A DNA stretch of 57,073 nucleotides, from contig NMRA01000201.1 in NCBI GenBank assembly GCA_002633005.1, positions 381,507-438,579 of the forward strand, written 5' to 3'. Numbering within the stretch: the stretch's first letter is position 1; every line of letters begins with the position of its first letter. Below the pieces are notes generated by a model that had not been told where the DNA came from, searched no databases, and saw only the letters and a program-made list of their open reading frames with translations. Positions 9,791-21,600 of the stretch are shown here, one piece after another. Made by a program: the position numbers and the translations under genes. This DNA is from Phoronis australis. Its lineage: Eukaryota; Phoronida; Phoronidae.

Positions 9791-12784
9791 CAGAACACTA
9801 AGTCGGCAGGTAGCTGGCCTACTGGCTACGTCCGAAGCCGACTCAGTGGATGAGCCGGCGCTCGCTCCGGCGCTATGAAGGGTCAGCGAGCCCGAAGGAC
9901 CGATAATTCCATCGATATCCCGAAAAGATACAACTCTTTGCCATGTCTTCGGAAATTTATTTACTTAGCGACGTACATCACTCACAGTGCAAAACTTCCG
10001 TAGGCCTATACTCAGTGAGTCAGCCATGCGTGAAATGCTAATTAACGAATTCACTGAAATTTAAAAGTAAACCGCTAAGTTCAGAATGTCGGTTTTTGCC
10101 AACTTAAAGAAAGTTATCAAGTATCATTTAGACCCATGCGCCTACATTCGAAGCTACGACGACAAACGATAGCTCGGAATTAGGCGCACCCTAAAAATTA
10201 AAGCCCCCATGTTTGCATGAACCAGATTTTATTCAAACGGCTTTTAGTGACTTTTTTAAGAAAAACTTGCTCGTGGCATCACACTTTTAGTCACTCATGC
10301 ATTTGTACACAATAACTTGAACTTATACAGTTGCAAATTTTTGCGTTTCGACGGTGAAGATGTTCCTATCTTGGTTCAAAAATGTCTGTTCATGTATGCC
10401 ACTTGCCCGGCGCTTTTTTGTGTTGACGACAGCCAAAGGCGAACCTTTTTTCACTCGTTAATGGAATATTCATCTAATCATAGTAAACATATAGCGCGCA
10501 TTTATGCTTAACAATCGAAACTTGTTTCCAACGGAAAGAACGCCCTCATTTCACCGTTCAGCTTTTTTTCGGGAAAAATAACTGTAGGCTCTCTTTCAGA
10601 CATTTCGGAAATAAAAACGTGTTGTTTTAAATTAAAATGGAAAAGAAACTCTTTTGAAAGACAAAAATATCATCTGGCGTTGCTTGGAAGATGAATAATC
10701 AGATAATCTCAGACCATTTCACCAAAATCGTTTACACCCAAAACGATTTCGGCCTTTAATTGCGGCAAAGTGCATTTTTTAGTTTACCGCAGAAGATTGA
10801 AAATTGTTGCACATTTACTTATCTTACTAATGATCACCTTTTCACGCTAGTTTGAAAATGGTAATTAAAACCTTTGACCGGATTTAAACACTATACCTGA
10901 CACCTTTTGGTCTCTTGGAGATTATCGCACTCACATACATGTACATTACTTCACAGGCATGTTCAGTGCTGGGGAATCTCAGCACCAAACTCCGAAAATT
11001 TTTCAAGCAGCCTTATTGGCGCTAATCGAAACTCCGGCGACTGACAAAGAGGAAACTTGGTCACTTTTCTAGAACCAAAGATTTTATAGATACCTCTTTG
11101 CTAGAACTGAGATGCTTTCTGGGCGCACGATCAACACGGACGGTTTCATGCTGAGGGAGTCATACGGCAATATATGCGCATACATGTACTAATCAAAATA
11201 AACTGCAAGGTATTAGATCGCTCTCTGTGTGAGGTGCTGCCTGTCGAAGCGTACAAAACGCCACCGTATTTTGATTGAAACAGTGTTAATTTTCCCATTG
11301 GGATTTTTTTGAACGAGAAAAATACAAGAAAAGCCGGCTAATCAAGTTCGGATTATTTGACAATTCGAATTGTCTGGCCGGCACAGTTTTCGTTTATTTT
11401 TGTCGATCAATATACGCGGCAATGCAATGTGGTTCAGAAATTTTCTTTTTCCACCTACACATATGTAGCATAGGTCAACGTAAAGTTCCTAGGATGTTCT
11501 TCGTCGTTACGTTCATAATTTTAAGAATATTTGCACGTATAATATACCGATGGAACAACAGTCAGTTGTATAGTTCCACGTGAGTCTGTACGGTTGTCAA
11601 GAGCCCAACTAGGCACGCAAAATGTTATTGTCAGGTAAAAAATGACAAAAGTCTAAAGTTGACGAGAATGGTTCGTTAATCAGGCTGGTGGGCTATGAGA
11701 CTTGAAACCTACTTCAATATGATAACTCAGGTCCATTATGATAAGTTTGTTTGAGAGTCTCACCTTGTTGCTATATACAATGAAGTTGCAAACATGCATT
11801 ACTGGACTCGTGGTGTCTCATTAGGCGTTACATAAAATTTCCCAATGGGCAACTACGATTGCCACTTGTCACAGAGCCTATACTTAATGACCGACTTCTT
11901 TCGTTTGTTTGAGTATTAGGGACAGTGTTGGTTAACAGCAATAACTGTTGCATGTTCGTGACTGCGTTCTTTTCACACTACTACTAAATCCATTATTTTA
12001 AAACACGTTTTCATTGTTTGAACGGCAAAAATCGGTTAACTGCCACAGGAAGAATGGGAAATAATTAAAACTGCTTTTTTGATGTACATGTATGCCCCAA
12101 CCTCCAAATTAACCTGTCAACACCGCTTGTCAGAGGTGATCTTTATACAAGGAAAAGTCCATAAGGCGAGTGTACTCACAGTCATGATCAAGGTTGGCTA
12201 GTATTTTTCAGTATTTGTCAATGGACACTGTACTCACGATAGACATTCCTCCAGTTTTCAGTCAATAAAAATGCTTGACCGTCTTCAGGAAGGATTGATC
12301 CCGGAATTTTTGCAACCAAAGTTAATTCTCGAATTTTGGTCTTTCAGCGTGGGATAGTTTACTAAGAAACTTGACAAGAATATGGTGATAGGTTTCCCCA
12401 ACTAATTCCTTACAAGAAAAATTGTTACCCTCCCTCGACCAACCTATATTATGTGTAAAACCGAAAACATTTTAAAGGGCATTATTGGTTTTGCCGCCGA
12501 AAGCCGTAATTCTGAGATTATTACTGGATAGACTTTTTGAAGTTATTACCTTTTCAATTTGATCAGATATACAAAACAACAAAAATCCTTTTTTATTTCA
12601 TTACAAAAAGTAATCTAATTTTTATCTGCCAGACATTTGACGAAATCAAGGCCTATATCTTTACCGGCTACTAATGCTTGGAATGCCGTGTTATTTACCA
12701 AGTGGGATGTAGCTCTAACAGCAGGGCAGTTAGCTGTGACCACGGGGGCTCCAGGTTTAGTTCAACTTGAAGAATACATATTGT

Positions 12785-12852
12785 GGGCGGTCTGCTACAC
12801 GTTGTACCAGACATGCACAAGCCACTCAGGTGGGCCCCTTGCACTGATCACG
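12785..12852 (+). repeat. Dispersed short repeat, copy 1
   Basis: Matches 34062-34131 in the same orientation. The shared core is tacacgttgtaccagac followed by tgc.ca, then gtgggccc and ctgatcac. The core can itself pair as a hairpin (tctg.taca...tgta.caga). Confidence 0.55.
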
Positions 12853-13180
12853 TGATTCCCCTCTAAGGCTGACCACAGAAATTCAATGTCCCGTCGATAA
12901 TACCCCTAAGTTTAATTGTCGTTTGACAAAAGAATTAAGATTTTAAATTGTAAAAAACGGAGTGATTTTTGAAAAAAATATTGCTGAATAATATTACTCG
13001 AACAACTTGCCAATATATTTCAAATCATAAAACGTACAGCCGAACCAATATAAACCGTGACCAAACACAGGGTTCAACAGAAAGTCGCTACAGCAATATA
13101 TGAATATACTGGACGTTTTACTAATTAATAACTGAGTTTTGAGCACCACGCCACCAGCACCTTTAACGAATCAGCCCATC

Positions 13181-13212
13181 GACGATATACTTTAATATCA
13201 TAGTATATCGTC
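13181..13212. repeat. Hairpin with perfect 11-bp arms
   Basis: gacgatatact and agtatatcgtc are exact reverse complements separated by 10 bases. Weak outer pairing (gcacc...ggtgc) suggests a small decayed foldback element. Confidence 0.5.
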
Positions 13213-14291
13213 AAAGGGTGCCTGTGACAATACAAACGCTACAAATAACGGATATTATCTGTTTTTCGGGGCCCGGTATCTAAATAAAATCTTTGTACTC
13301 GAAACGAACTCGAAACTATTTTTGGCAATTTATCTGCTACTTTTGCGCGAAGTCACGATAAGTGGTTATTAAATTATGCTCGAATACATTTTGGTTTACG
13401 CATATGAGTTTCTAGTCCAAGTTTGTACTTGATGACACTTATTTTCGTGATACAAACTTGAGTAAAGGCTCGAAATTTCGAGTTCAAACTCGAAATTTTA
13501 GCTTTAATATTGGGTTTATCAAGTGCAAACTAGGACTAAGAAATTATCCACGTAAGTCATTATGTACTCGACCATAGAATAATAAACAATTATCTTGAGT
13601 TCGCGCAGAAGTAGAGTAGAAAATGCCAAGCATAATTTCGAGTTCCATTTCTAGTAAAAAGATTAGATTTCGGGCGCAGGTCACGAACAGATGTGTTAAT
13701 GAATTTTACAAGAGAATTTGGCGGGATTTTCTATTGACTGCAATTGAGTTACGCAGACATATCCTATGTCAGTTCTATGTAGCTATTGTTTAGCTTTGTT
13801 AGCGGTTGGCAAGTGCATGGAGGCGTGCACTTGTGTGGGTTAAAATCAAGCCTAGGCGAGATTTCGACGGACGACTGTGGTTGTAATGTTTTAGTCAACC
13901 TGTAACGTAGCAGACTGAAGCATAATTATATTTTTATATTAAAAGAGTCAAACAATTTAGTCTTACCTGTTCAACACAAGGCGTGTGTGTTACTTCGGAA
14001 AATAAATAAAAAATAAGTTAAATATTTTTTATCATTCCCGAACAAGAAACTAAAATGATAGAATTGACGCTGTGGTTGGTCCCTTGCCAAATATTCATAC
14101 TTCCGTTACGTCTGAACTTTATTAACCATCCTATTCAAGGTTTGAAGACTGGTTTGTTTTCACAAATTTGGCATTTTCTTAACGTCAGTGAATTTCGTAA
14201 AACGTAGAGGAATAATTATGTGGAAAGCTGTTCTCGCTGAAAGTCACGTGGTTATGATGCAGACCGAAGACCGTCACTGACACTTTTATCC

Positions 14292-14297
14292 TTTATT
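14292..14297 (-). promoter_or_regulatory. Polyadenylation signal AATAAA candidate for the transporter gene
   Basis: AATAAA on the minus strand about 120 bases after the transporter stop codon, a normal distance for a short 3' UTR. The hexamer is common in AT-rich DNA, so this is a candidate only. Confidence 0.4.
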
Positions 14298-14416
14298 TCA
14301 AATGACATCTAACCGTGACATCTGAAGTGTCCCACTTCAACAGTGGTTTCGGGGCTTAATTTTACAGGTTAGACCTACTTACAACAGTATTCATTTTAAG
14401 TGCACAAAAACAAAAG

Positions 14417-15375
14417 TTATTTTTCAGCCCGATCTCCTTTGACTGTCATGATCACTTGCATAATGATAATTAGGAGACATACGCTAGAAGAAAACAACAG
14501 ACACGCCAGAATCACACTTTCAGCGCCATAATTCTCCATGAGATAACCCGATAACCAGTGGGCTATGAAACCACCAGCGCCAACGCCGAAGTTGTTGATG
14601 GCCATAACAAAAGGAGTGACGTCAATGAATGTGTTGATCCAGCCGACCACAGCGCCACGAAACGGCTTAAACAGGAACGCTATTACACATGCCAAAATCC
14701 AAAACGTAATTATTGAATTGAAACCGTAAAAGTGAAAAATGACCAGGCAGACTGTTGATAAAATAACAGGGGCAAAAACAACAACTTTGTCCGACATTAC
14801 TTTGAGCAGAAACGTGAAAAAGAAACTAGAAACGGTACCGGAAACGTTGTAAGTCGTGAGTAAAATTTCCGCTTCACTCTTAGAAAACAGCTTGCTCTCC
14901 ACTGCAATAGCTACCACGTATTGACTTATGCATGTAAGACGACCAATGCCAGCAAACATGGTGGCAAACAAACTACAGAGAAACAACAAGACAGCGCACA
15001 GTCTTCCTCCCGCCTTTTCTTCGGTGAAAAATTCTTTCAGCGTTTGATGTTGAACATTCCCCACGTTATCCATGGCGTCAGCCCTGTTTCCTTTAACGAC
15101 GAATCCAAGAAAAAACAACGCGGGAAGTACATGGAGCGCGCCAGCTATGGCGAAGGGAACGTAGACAAGAGTATGGTCCGCGACGAGGAATCGGAAGTAA
15201 AACCTTTCAGATTCGTAGTCCGTCAGCAACGACTGGTTCTGGCTTCGATCGTCCGCCAGAAATGGCGAAGCAACCATGGGCGACACCAGTTGTCCTACTG
15301 CAGACAGCGTAGTTATACCGAGGAGAGGCGACCCCACTTCTTTGCCCCAGAGGGAAACCATCACAGGAACGCCAA
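14417..15375 (-). CDS. MFS transporter last exon: helices of the second half and C-terminus
   Basis: This 959-base exon has acceptor tttccag and a stop at 14417-14419. It encodes 318 residues with many hydrophobic segments (for example LCAVLLFLCSLFATMFAGIG and VILACLLFSSSVCLLIIIMQ) and a short cytoplasmic tail ending in KGDRAEK. The loop with DYESERFYF after SPFLADDRSQNQ probably lies outside the membrane and contains a possible N-glycosylation site (NQS). Confidence 0.88.
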
Positions 15376-18300
15376 CTGGAAATAAACAAACTAACATGTG
15401 GGACGGTTAAGTATTCAGTAAAACCTTCAACGAAGGGATTTTGTTATTCGGGATGTTTTGACCTCGTCCATATACAATCCAAGCACTGCTTTAAATCAAC
15501 AAGATTTAAATACTCAAACGCAGGCACGCATAATATGTTATACTGTTGAAAACCTCTTCGCCTTGTACGAACGCGTAAAAACAGAACGCAAAGAACTGTC
15601 TATTTTTTAACACTCTCCGGTACTTGGAGTAAAAGCGCGAAGTTGCTGTAGGTACCAGGGTATATATAATAATTGACACCAATGTGTGGAGTCGGGATGT
15701 TCTTTGCAGCTTTGAGGATTCTTGCGGCTCATGACGAAGACAAAATTGGTCAACGTGATGCTTTTAACATACCGTAACCCAAATTTACACGTGCTAAAAT
15801 TCACTAAGAGCTAGGCCTTCAATTAACAAAGGACTGAAAACACGTTTTTGATATATATTGTATTTCACTAAAAGTTTAGCCCCATTGCGAAAACAAAAAT
15901 CGGTGGCCTGTCTGCATTGGCATCCCCAAGGCAGGTCATGATTACCAAGGTCTGGCTAGAAGCTCTAACATGTCACAAGGGAATTGAACCGATATGTAAC
16001 GCCAGTAGGCTACTGCTTGAACTCAGCCTTGATAAAAACTCTGAAAACAGTATGCTAGGTGGTACAGTTCATCGGTTATGTCCTGTGAGGAAAAGGCACC
16101 GTGGGTCTCCCTCCCTGGACGTATGGTCTACTATAGTTACCAACTGAATACACCGGGGTCAACACTGCAGCTTTGAATGGGACAAGTCAAGTGTGTCCTC
16201 ATCCTTATCATATATACAGAGTGACCCTCCTAGTACAGGATAAACGTAGATTAGTCAAGAGATGATAGGTTCATTTGCTGCGTGTACCTGACAAAAGTCG
16301 TGAAAATGAGATAAACAAACAATTGCAGCGTACTCAACTGATAACGTGAGCGTGTGGCATTGCGCTTCGTGTATTCCGTAATAATAGTATCAATTTTAAT
16401 TTATTTCTGCACTAAAGGTCATAGGACCATTGTATAAATAAAAGGTATTTCCCTTGTAATATGGTAACTGCATTTAACATATATTCCCAAATACATGAAC
16501 AATTTACAGGATTACCTCAAAATGACAAAAAATACTCACCGCCTAGAAGTACATTATTTGCCACCCCGATAATCGTGTATAGCACTGCCGCCACAATCAC
16601 GTCGGCACTAAATGGTATTACAACTAAACAAGCTCCTGAAACATAAGAATAGTCTTTTTTCACCACAAAAAGTATTAAGTCAGTAAGCTAAACAGAACGT
16701 TCGCTGCATGACGTATGTGACAAATGCAAAACAATTCTAAGCTTTCGGGACATGAAAGGAATCCTAGGTTGACCCCCTAACCGGTCGAGATTGAGCAACA
16801 CGACCGGTTTGCGCACCACGGAATCTGCCGGTATAGATCAAAGTCGCCATGCTGTTGCGATGAATTAAATCGCCTCAGGCTGCTGATGTTATCGTTTTCT
16901 AAATAATGAGACCCGTCTTAAACACATTTTTAAATGTTCGTTTTTTAAGTTTATAAATAGCATTATTTGAATAGTTCGCGAAAAGCACACTTGATTAGGT
17001 TTTAGCATTTTAAAAACTGGACAAGAAATGTGACTTTTACAACCTAAAACGTTCGTTTAATGCTGCAATAATATGTTCCTCATTAATTCTGCTCTCTGTG
17101 TGTAACATAATTGGGACAATTACCAAACCTTTGGGTAGCAGTTGGATTTTGAGGTAAACCAAGTGTCATCGTACAATTCGTGGCATAAAGAAACGTGCAG
17201 AAAGCGTTGTATAGGAGGTATCATTCGAGTGCTAATTCAATCATCCATCACCTCCATGAGCACTTAGTAAGCTGACTTTGTCACCAAAATATATCTGCTT
17301 GTTAATGGTATTGATGCAACGTCATATGATGAGGTTCAACACAACCAAGGTTTTGCTCGCTTAAAAAAACCTGTTGTTAGTGGCTACAACTGTGCATTTT
17401 GCAAGAAAGAGTTGGCGAAAATGGTGTAGTTGATGTGACCTACAGTAAGACCGTAGAAATTGCTGATTGCTGGCTGTGGTGATAGTAGGCTTTTATAGTT
17501 TCTATTTGAGTGAGTGCGAGGAAGCAACGGTGTCGACAATGAATGGCAGTGTCCTTACATGTAGACCTCGAGGTGATGATATTGAGGATGCTTGACATAC
17601 TGTTTGCAAAAGTGAGGAAAGGTCGGGTTGGTCAAATTAACGTTATAGGTTTTGCTCTGTGTTTGTCCACGAACAACAAATAGGACTCCACCTCAAGAGA
17701 AAAACACACTGGTGATGGAGGTGATGGAATTTACGTAGGCTTACAACGTTCTTGAAACAATGATGGGGTATTCATCAAAACAAGAGAAGAAAATCAACAC
17801 TTTTCTAGCCAGACTTAAAGCAGCATAGGCCTAACACACGTCTACCTGTGACAAAAAGCGACAGTGCGATCCAGTGGTCCCACTTGGTGTAATATCGATG
17901 TCCAAGAAACCCGCCAATGAACGATCCAACCATCATACCGCCACTCCTACATCCCATGGCCGTGGCGAGTGCCTGATAGTCCGTGTGGAAGAGCGCTTTG
18001 AGATCTATAATGCAAGCTGCTGAAAGTACCACGTAGAACCCCTGAAAAATACCTTGTTCATTTTAGGCAAAGCCAACCCAATCCTAAAAAGAAACAAGTC
18101 TGACGGTAACTGAAACTCTATAAACCCATCTTGAATGTTTAGTTAATCGGTGAAGAGAAATGACAAGAAATTCTGAAAGATTTTACTTGAAACGTTTCTG
18201 TGGTGAGTAGATCGTGGCATAAAACCGCTGTACAGACCCTACCATTGCAAACCATGCAAGTCCCAAACAGGCGGTCTTTAATCTCCTGTAGACGATCCAT

Positions 18301-18614
18301 GCTTTGTCCGGCTCAGGTGCGGGTATAATCTCATCGTCTGTCGCATTCAACACGTCCTGTTTCTGCTGATAAAGAACTGATCTGCTGATACCTGTGCTCG
18401 TCAAGAAGTGGTCATCACTTCGGTACAGTAACTCGTCTTCCCCAATGTCTTTTATGGAAGGAAGCTCCCGGCCGTCGATCTCGTCTCGTCTGCTAACGCT
18501 GGCTGTAGTGAAAAAATGGTCTTCACTTCTGTAGAGAAGCTCCGACTCACCACGATGTCGTCTGGATCCCACCCTGAGCGTGTCGTGGCGTGATCTCACT
18601 GACATGAAAGACAT
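14417..18614 (-). CDS. Major facilitator superfamily transporter, MFSD4/NaGLT1-like, four exons
   Basis: Membrane transporter of the MFS. Exons in transcript order are 18614-18243, 18041-17846, 16635-16540 and 15375-14417. Lengths 372+196+96+959 give 541 codons including the stop, with every junction in phase. The protein has a cytoplasmic N-terminus of about 110 residues, then TACLGLAWFAM/GFYVVLSAACIIDL (first membrane helix, split by intron 1), a loop with GSFIGGFLGHRYY (MFS motif-A region), and a later block VSLWGKEVGSPL...SPMVASPFL. That block resembles the LWG...APLLAKPFL region of MFSD4 and the sodium-dependent glucose transporter NaGLT1. The substrate is not determinable from sequence; sugar transport is a family-level inference. 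The chosen start is the ATG at 18614. An in-frame ATG at 18638 is possible, but tttcag just upstream of 18614 may be a 5'-UTR acceptor. Confidence 0.82.
15376..16539 (-). other. MFS transporter intron 3
   Basis: No exon is supported. A moderately complex stretch at about 15910-16150 has a B-box-like ggttcaattcc on the minus strand, but the A-box spacing is wrong for a tRNA gene. The rest is AT-rich. Confidence 0.5.
16540..16635 (-). CDS. MFS transporter exon 3
   Basis: This 96-base exon has acceptor gtttcag and a strong donor GGCG|GTGAGT. It encodes ACLVVIPFSADVIVAAVLYT followed by IIGVANNVLLG, essentially two membrane helices. It begins with two bases of a split glycine codon and ends with one base, matching both neighbours. 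Confidence 0.82.
16636..17845 (-). other. MFS transporter intron 2
   Basis: No exon, RNA gene or clear repeat is recognised in this 1.2-kb stretch. Confidence 0.55.
17846..18041 (-). CDS. MFS transporter exon 2
   Basis: This 196-base exon has acceptor atttttcag and donor ACAG|GTAGAC. It starts in phase 0 and encodes the end of helix 1 (GFYVVLSAACIIDL), a loop, GSFIGGFLGHRYYTKWDHW (the MFS motif-A-like turn) and helix 3. The first part corresponds to the ...LGPTLLDL helix of MFSD4 proteins. Confidence 0.85.
18243..18614 (-). CDS. MFS transporter exon 1 with duplicated cytoplasmic module
   Basis: Starts at ATG 18614 and ends at donor ATG|GTAGGG. That donor is the one that keeps phase 0 and joins two halves of a hydrophobic helix; reading past it runs to a stop at 18190. 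Residues 22-42 and 58-78 are a tandem repeat with a period of 36 residues, each copy containing E-LLYRS-(E/D)DHF. A proline/acid-rich linker (PAPEPDKAW) precedes helix 1. Confidence 0.78.
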
Positions 18615-18638
18615 GGTGCAGCTGAAATGACATGGCAT

Positions 18639-21600
18639 ACGTTTTGTAGTTCTAAATGGTGCAAGCCATGAAAGAGGAAGCCATCCCGCCTAAAAATTGG
18701 CGGTCTCGAATTTTCGAGAAGGTGGACCATTTACTAAGATTCACGAGGTACGTTCAGAGCTATGAATATGTGCATTCGTCGAATTTTGGAAGTTACTGTC
18801 TTCTTAGTGGACTTTTTTTCTCGTAGTATATTAGACAAAACAACGCCTTGATGCTTTGGTCACCGATATTATATGTACATGTACATGGAGTTTTGACTTG
18901 CTGCTCTGCATTGGCGTTGTGTTAGAGCGTGCCGGAGTATGATGCATGCAAGGCAGAACCAGGGTAGAGTGCAGTAACGCTAAGACCTACAGTGTACGCT
19001 AGGAAATCCAGCCAAAATAAGCGTGTTCCTGTCTAAAATACACAGCAATATCTCAAGTAATCTTGCGAAGTCTTCGTTGCTTTTTAGCAAGGCCCTTACT
19101 GAACTCAGGCGTGGTTGCAACACAGTTTTAGTCCGCTCCTTGATCCAATCACAGTGCGTCAATGCCTGGGAGTGCTCTTAAAATCACTCTTGCTCAAACA
19201 CGTTCAAGTCAGCCGGCTAATTAAGCACATGACGATAACCGTCAGAAGCATGCAGTTGTGCAACGTGCTAAAGTGGCGGCATAACAACGGTATGCAGATT
19301 CTTCTCGGTTTTGTTGAGAATTGGTGAAGACAAACACAGCAATCGTTTCCAATTCCCGGTCTGAGTAAATTGTTTATCACGACTTTGAACTCTTTTTTAC
19401 GAGTCACTATTCAATAGCGTGGTTAATTGTCATCCTTTGTTTTAGCTTGTTTGCAATATTTCTACTTGGTCACTTTCTCACAACGCAACCAAACAATTAA
19501 TAAGGTTCAAGCAGCGATAAATGCTAACAACAATTCTCACCTTGTTTCACAGTACGCCGCTGACTACAGACAAGCAGGGATAGGCGTTTATGATCAATTC
19601 AGGTCAGGTGCTATTGTTAGTGGTAATCACGTAGATTTGGATGTGGTTTTAACCCGATCTCTGAACAACGACATATAAAATTTATCATTTTCCCCTCTAT
19701 TAATCAGACCAGAATGCGTTTTACACATTTGATTATCATCCCAATAAAAATACAACTAAACGCGAGAGGTAGGTATGACGTAACAAGAGACCGAAGAAAG
19801 GTTACGTCATCAATCGCACTACGCTACTGCAAAGGAAACTCCAGTTACTAACCATTAATCGGTGCCATGATAGTCCTCACCGTGGTGGGGTTCTATCGCA
19901 GATGGTTTCGATATTATTGTTGGAAAAAAGGAGCAGATCCTATCATGGTAAAGAGTGTTATGAAATCGGTTTCATCGGAGTCATTTTGATTTTCATTTTT
20001 AGCCAGCGAAAGTCGGAGAGCGAATGGCGTACGTGCTTTATATTATCTTGGCAACCGGTCCTAGCTAAATATGCATAAAAAGATGTCCCAATCGGGGTAC
20101 GCCTTGCGAATCTCCACAGTTTTCAGTAAAATTGCTAATAGTTCTACTTGCATCGAGAGTAGAAAGATGTCACATAGGTGGCCGGGTTTAGGGGGGCCAA
20201 GGGCATTGGCGTCTTTGGGACACGAGCACTGAAAAAAAGAAAAAGAAAGCGTCGTCAACACCATTCTTAGTGGCTGACGTGAACATTACTTCTTCGTAGT
20301 TGCTCTTCTCTAAAACATCCTAGATCCGCCAGCTAGTCACGGTGGATATGCACGACAACTCAAGACGTAAGTAAAAAATTATCGGGCGCAACGCTTAGCG
20401 GAAATTTTGTTCTGTAGATGATGACCAGTTCCACTATGGCCTTAGACGTATCCCAGTTTTCGATAATAAATTGTTGGGATGATACATTAGGCCTACGTGT
20501 GGTCAACGACGCACAAACGACTCGAATATTTAGCAAGATGGTACATAGACGGTTTTAGGGCCGAAAAGCGCATTTTTGTAGTTGTGGGTAGGATAGACAT
20601 CTTGAGGTTGCTGCTTTAGAGCTGTCAAGTAACAGAATCCGTTGAGAAGTCGCCGATTCGCGACATTGGCTTCCAGTCAATTTCCTGCAATCCGCGGTAA
20701 AACGAAGAGGAATTAAAGCTTTCATCAGAGGGTTGTTGTGCAGTGTAAACACAGAATTCTCGTCCGAGGACGCCGGTCGGATTTGCTGATCAAAGTTCAG
20801 GGCGAAAGCCAATTACGAGAGAATACTCTCCGGCGTGAGAAAAGACGAACAGCAGAAGCCTACTGAAAGTGTAATCTCCTTAGAAAAAAAGCATTTGGTA
20901 ACGAACGCGAGTGCTGCACTGCCGAGCGAGATGACTAGAGCATTCCCAGTAATGTCAAGCTCAGTTACCCGGCCTCATTCGGGACTCCGAGCCCGCGGGT
21001 TTCCACGATTTTTATCTCTCGTCTTCAATAAATATCTGGACTTTTATGTAAGCGTAATGTATTTTGAAAAGCCTGTTTTTTTCAATGCCACAGTGGCAGC
21101 ATGCGTACTGTTTTTGAGCATCATGCTTGGGCTCAAGTTCCGAACAATTGCTGAAGTGTTGCCATATAATTTCGAGCAATTAATTCGGGTCACTATTACA
21201 CAAGTATCCAGGTTCAGTTCTGGCCGATTGACACTATAAAAATGTCATCATGCCCAGCAACGCGAGCACTAAAGCCGAAACTCGTTACGACTCACATCAC
21301 CGTACCTTCAAAATTATCTCAACGTTATGACTACGGTTCGCAGCAAGCAGAGTTGACTTCAATGCGTTAGGTAAAATCGGAACTTGGAGGCGTGCACGTT
21401 ATATATTTACATCGCTGTAGAACGTTCTAATCAGGATGCGTTGTAACGATTTTTCAATGTAATAAGTTTTGTGCGAGGTACTCAATTGAAACTACAACTT
21501 TACGACCATTTTCACCTTTATTATTTTGAAACGATACGCCCAACAAAGCAAAATATGCGACATAATAACATCAAGAAAGAGCAGACTGCTCAAGTGAAAA

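Larger units (their letters stand above)
6393..14291. other. 5' side of GALK2-like gene and intergenic interval to the transporter gene
   Basis: The interval must contain the missing first exon and promoter of the GALK2-like gene, but none could be fixed by splice phase. It also holds a Penelope-like fragment (7581-8012), a dispersed repeat (8410-8646), a CpG-richer stretch (about 9300-9500), an imperfect terminal-inverted-repeat segment (about 9553-9760), a tagtccga repeat (9765-9790), a repeat segment (12785-12852) and a hairpin (13181-13212). Otherwise nothing is recognised. Confidence 0.55.

Noticed and set aside
12637-12855. 72-codon plus-strand frame
   Set aside because: Its second half is the dispersed repeat shared with 34 kb; no protein similarity.
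14921-15385. 154-codon plus-strand frame
   Set aside because: Antisense shadow of the transporter's last exon.
15917-16147. tRNA-like or SINE head on the minus strand (ggttcaattcc)
   Set aside because: The A-box-like tagcctactgg is only about 22 bases from the B-box, too close for a tRNA.
20835-21239. 134-codon plus-strand frame
   Set aside because: One hydrophobic stretch but no recognisable domain and no supporting splice sites; composition is like its surroundings.
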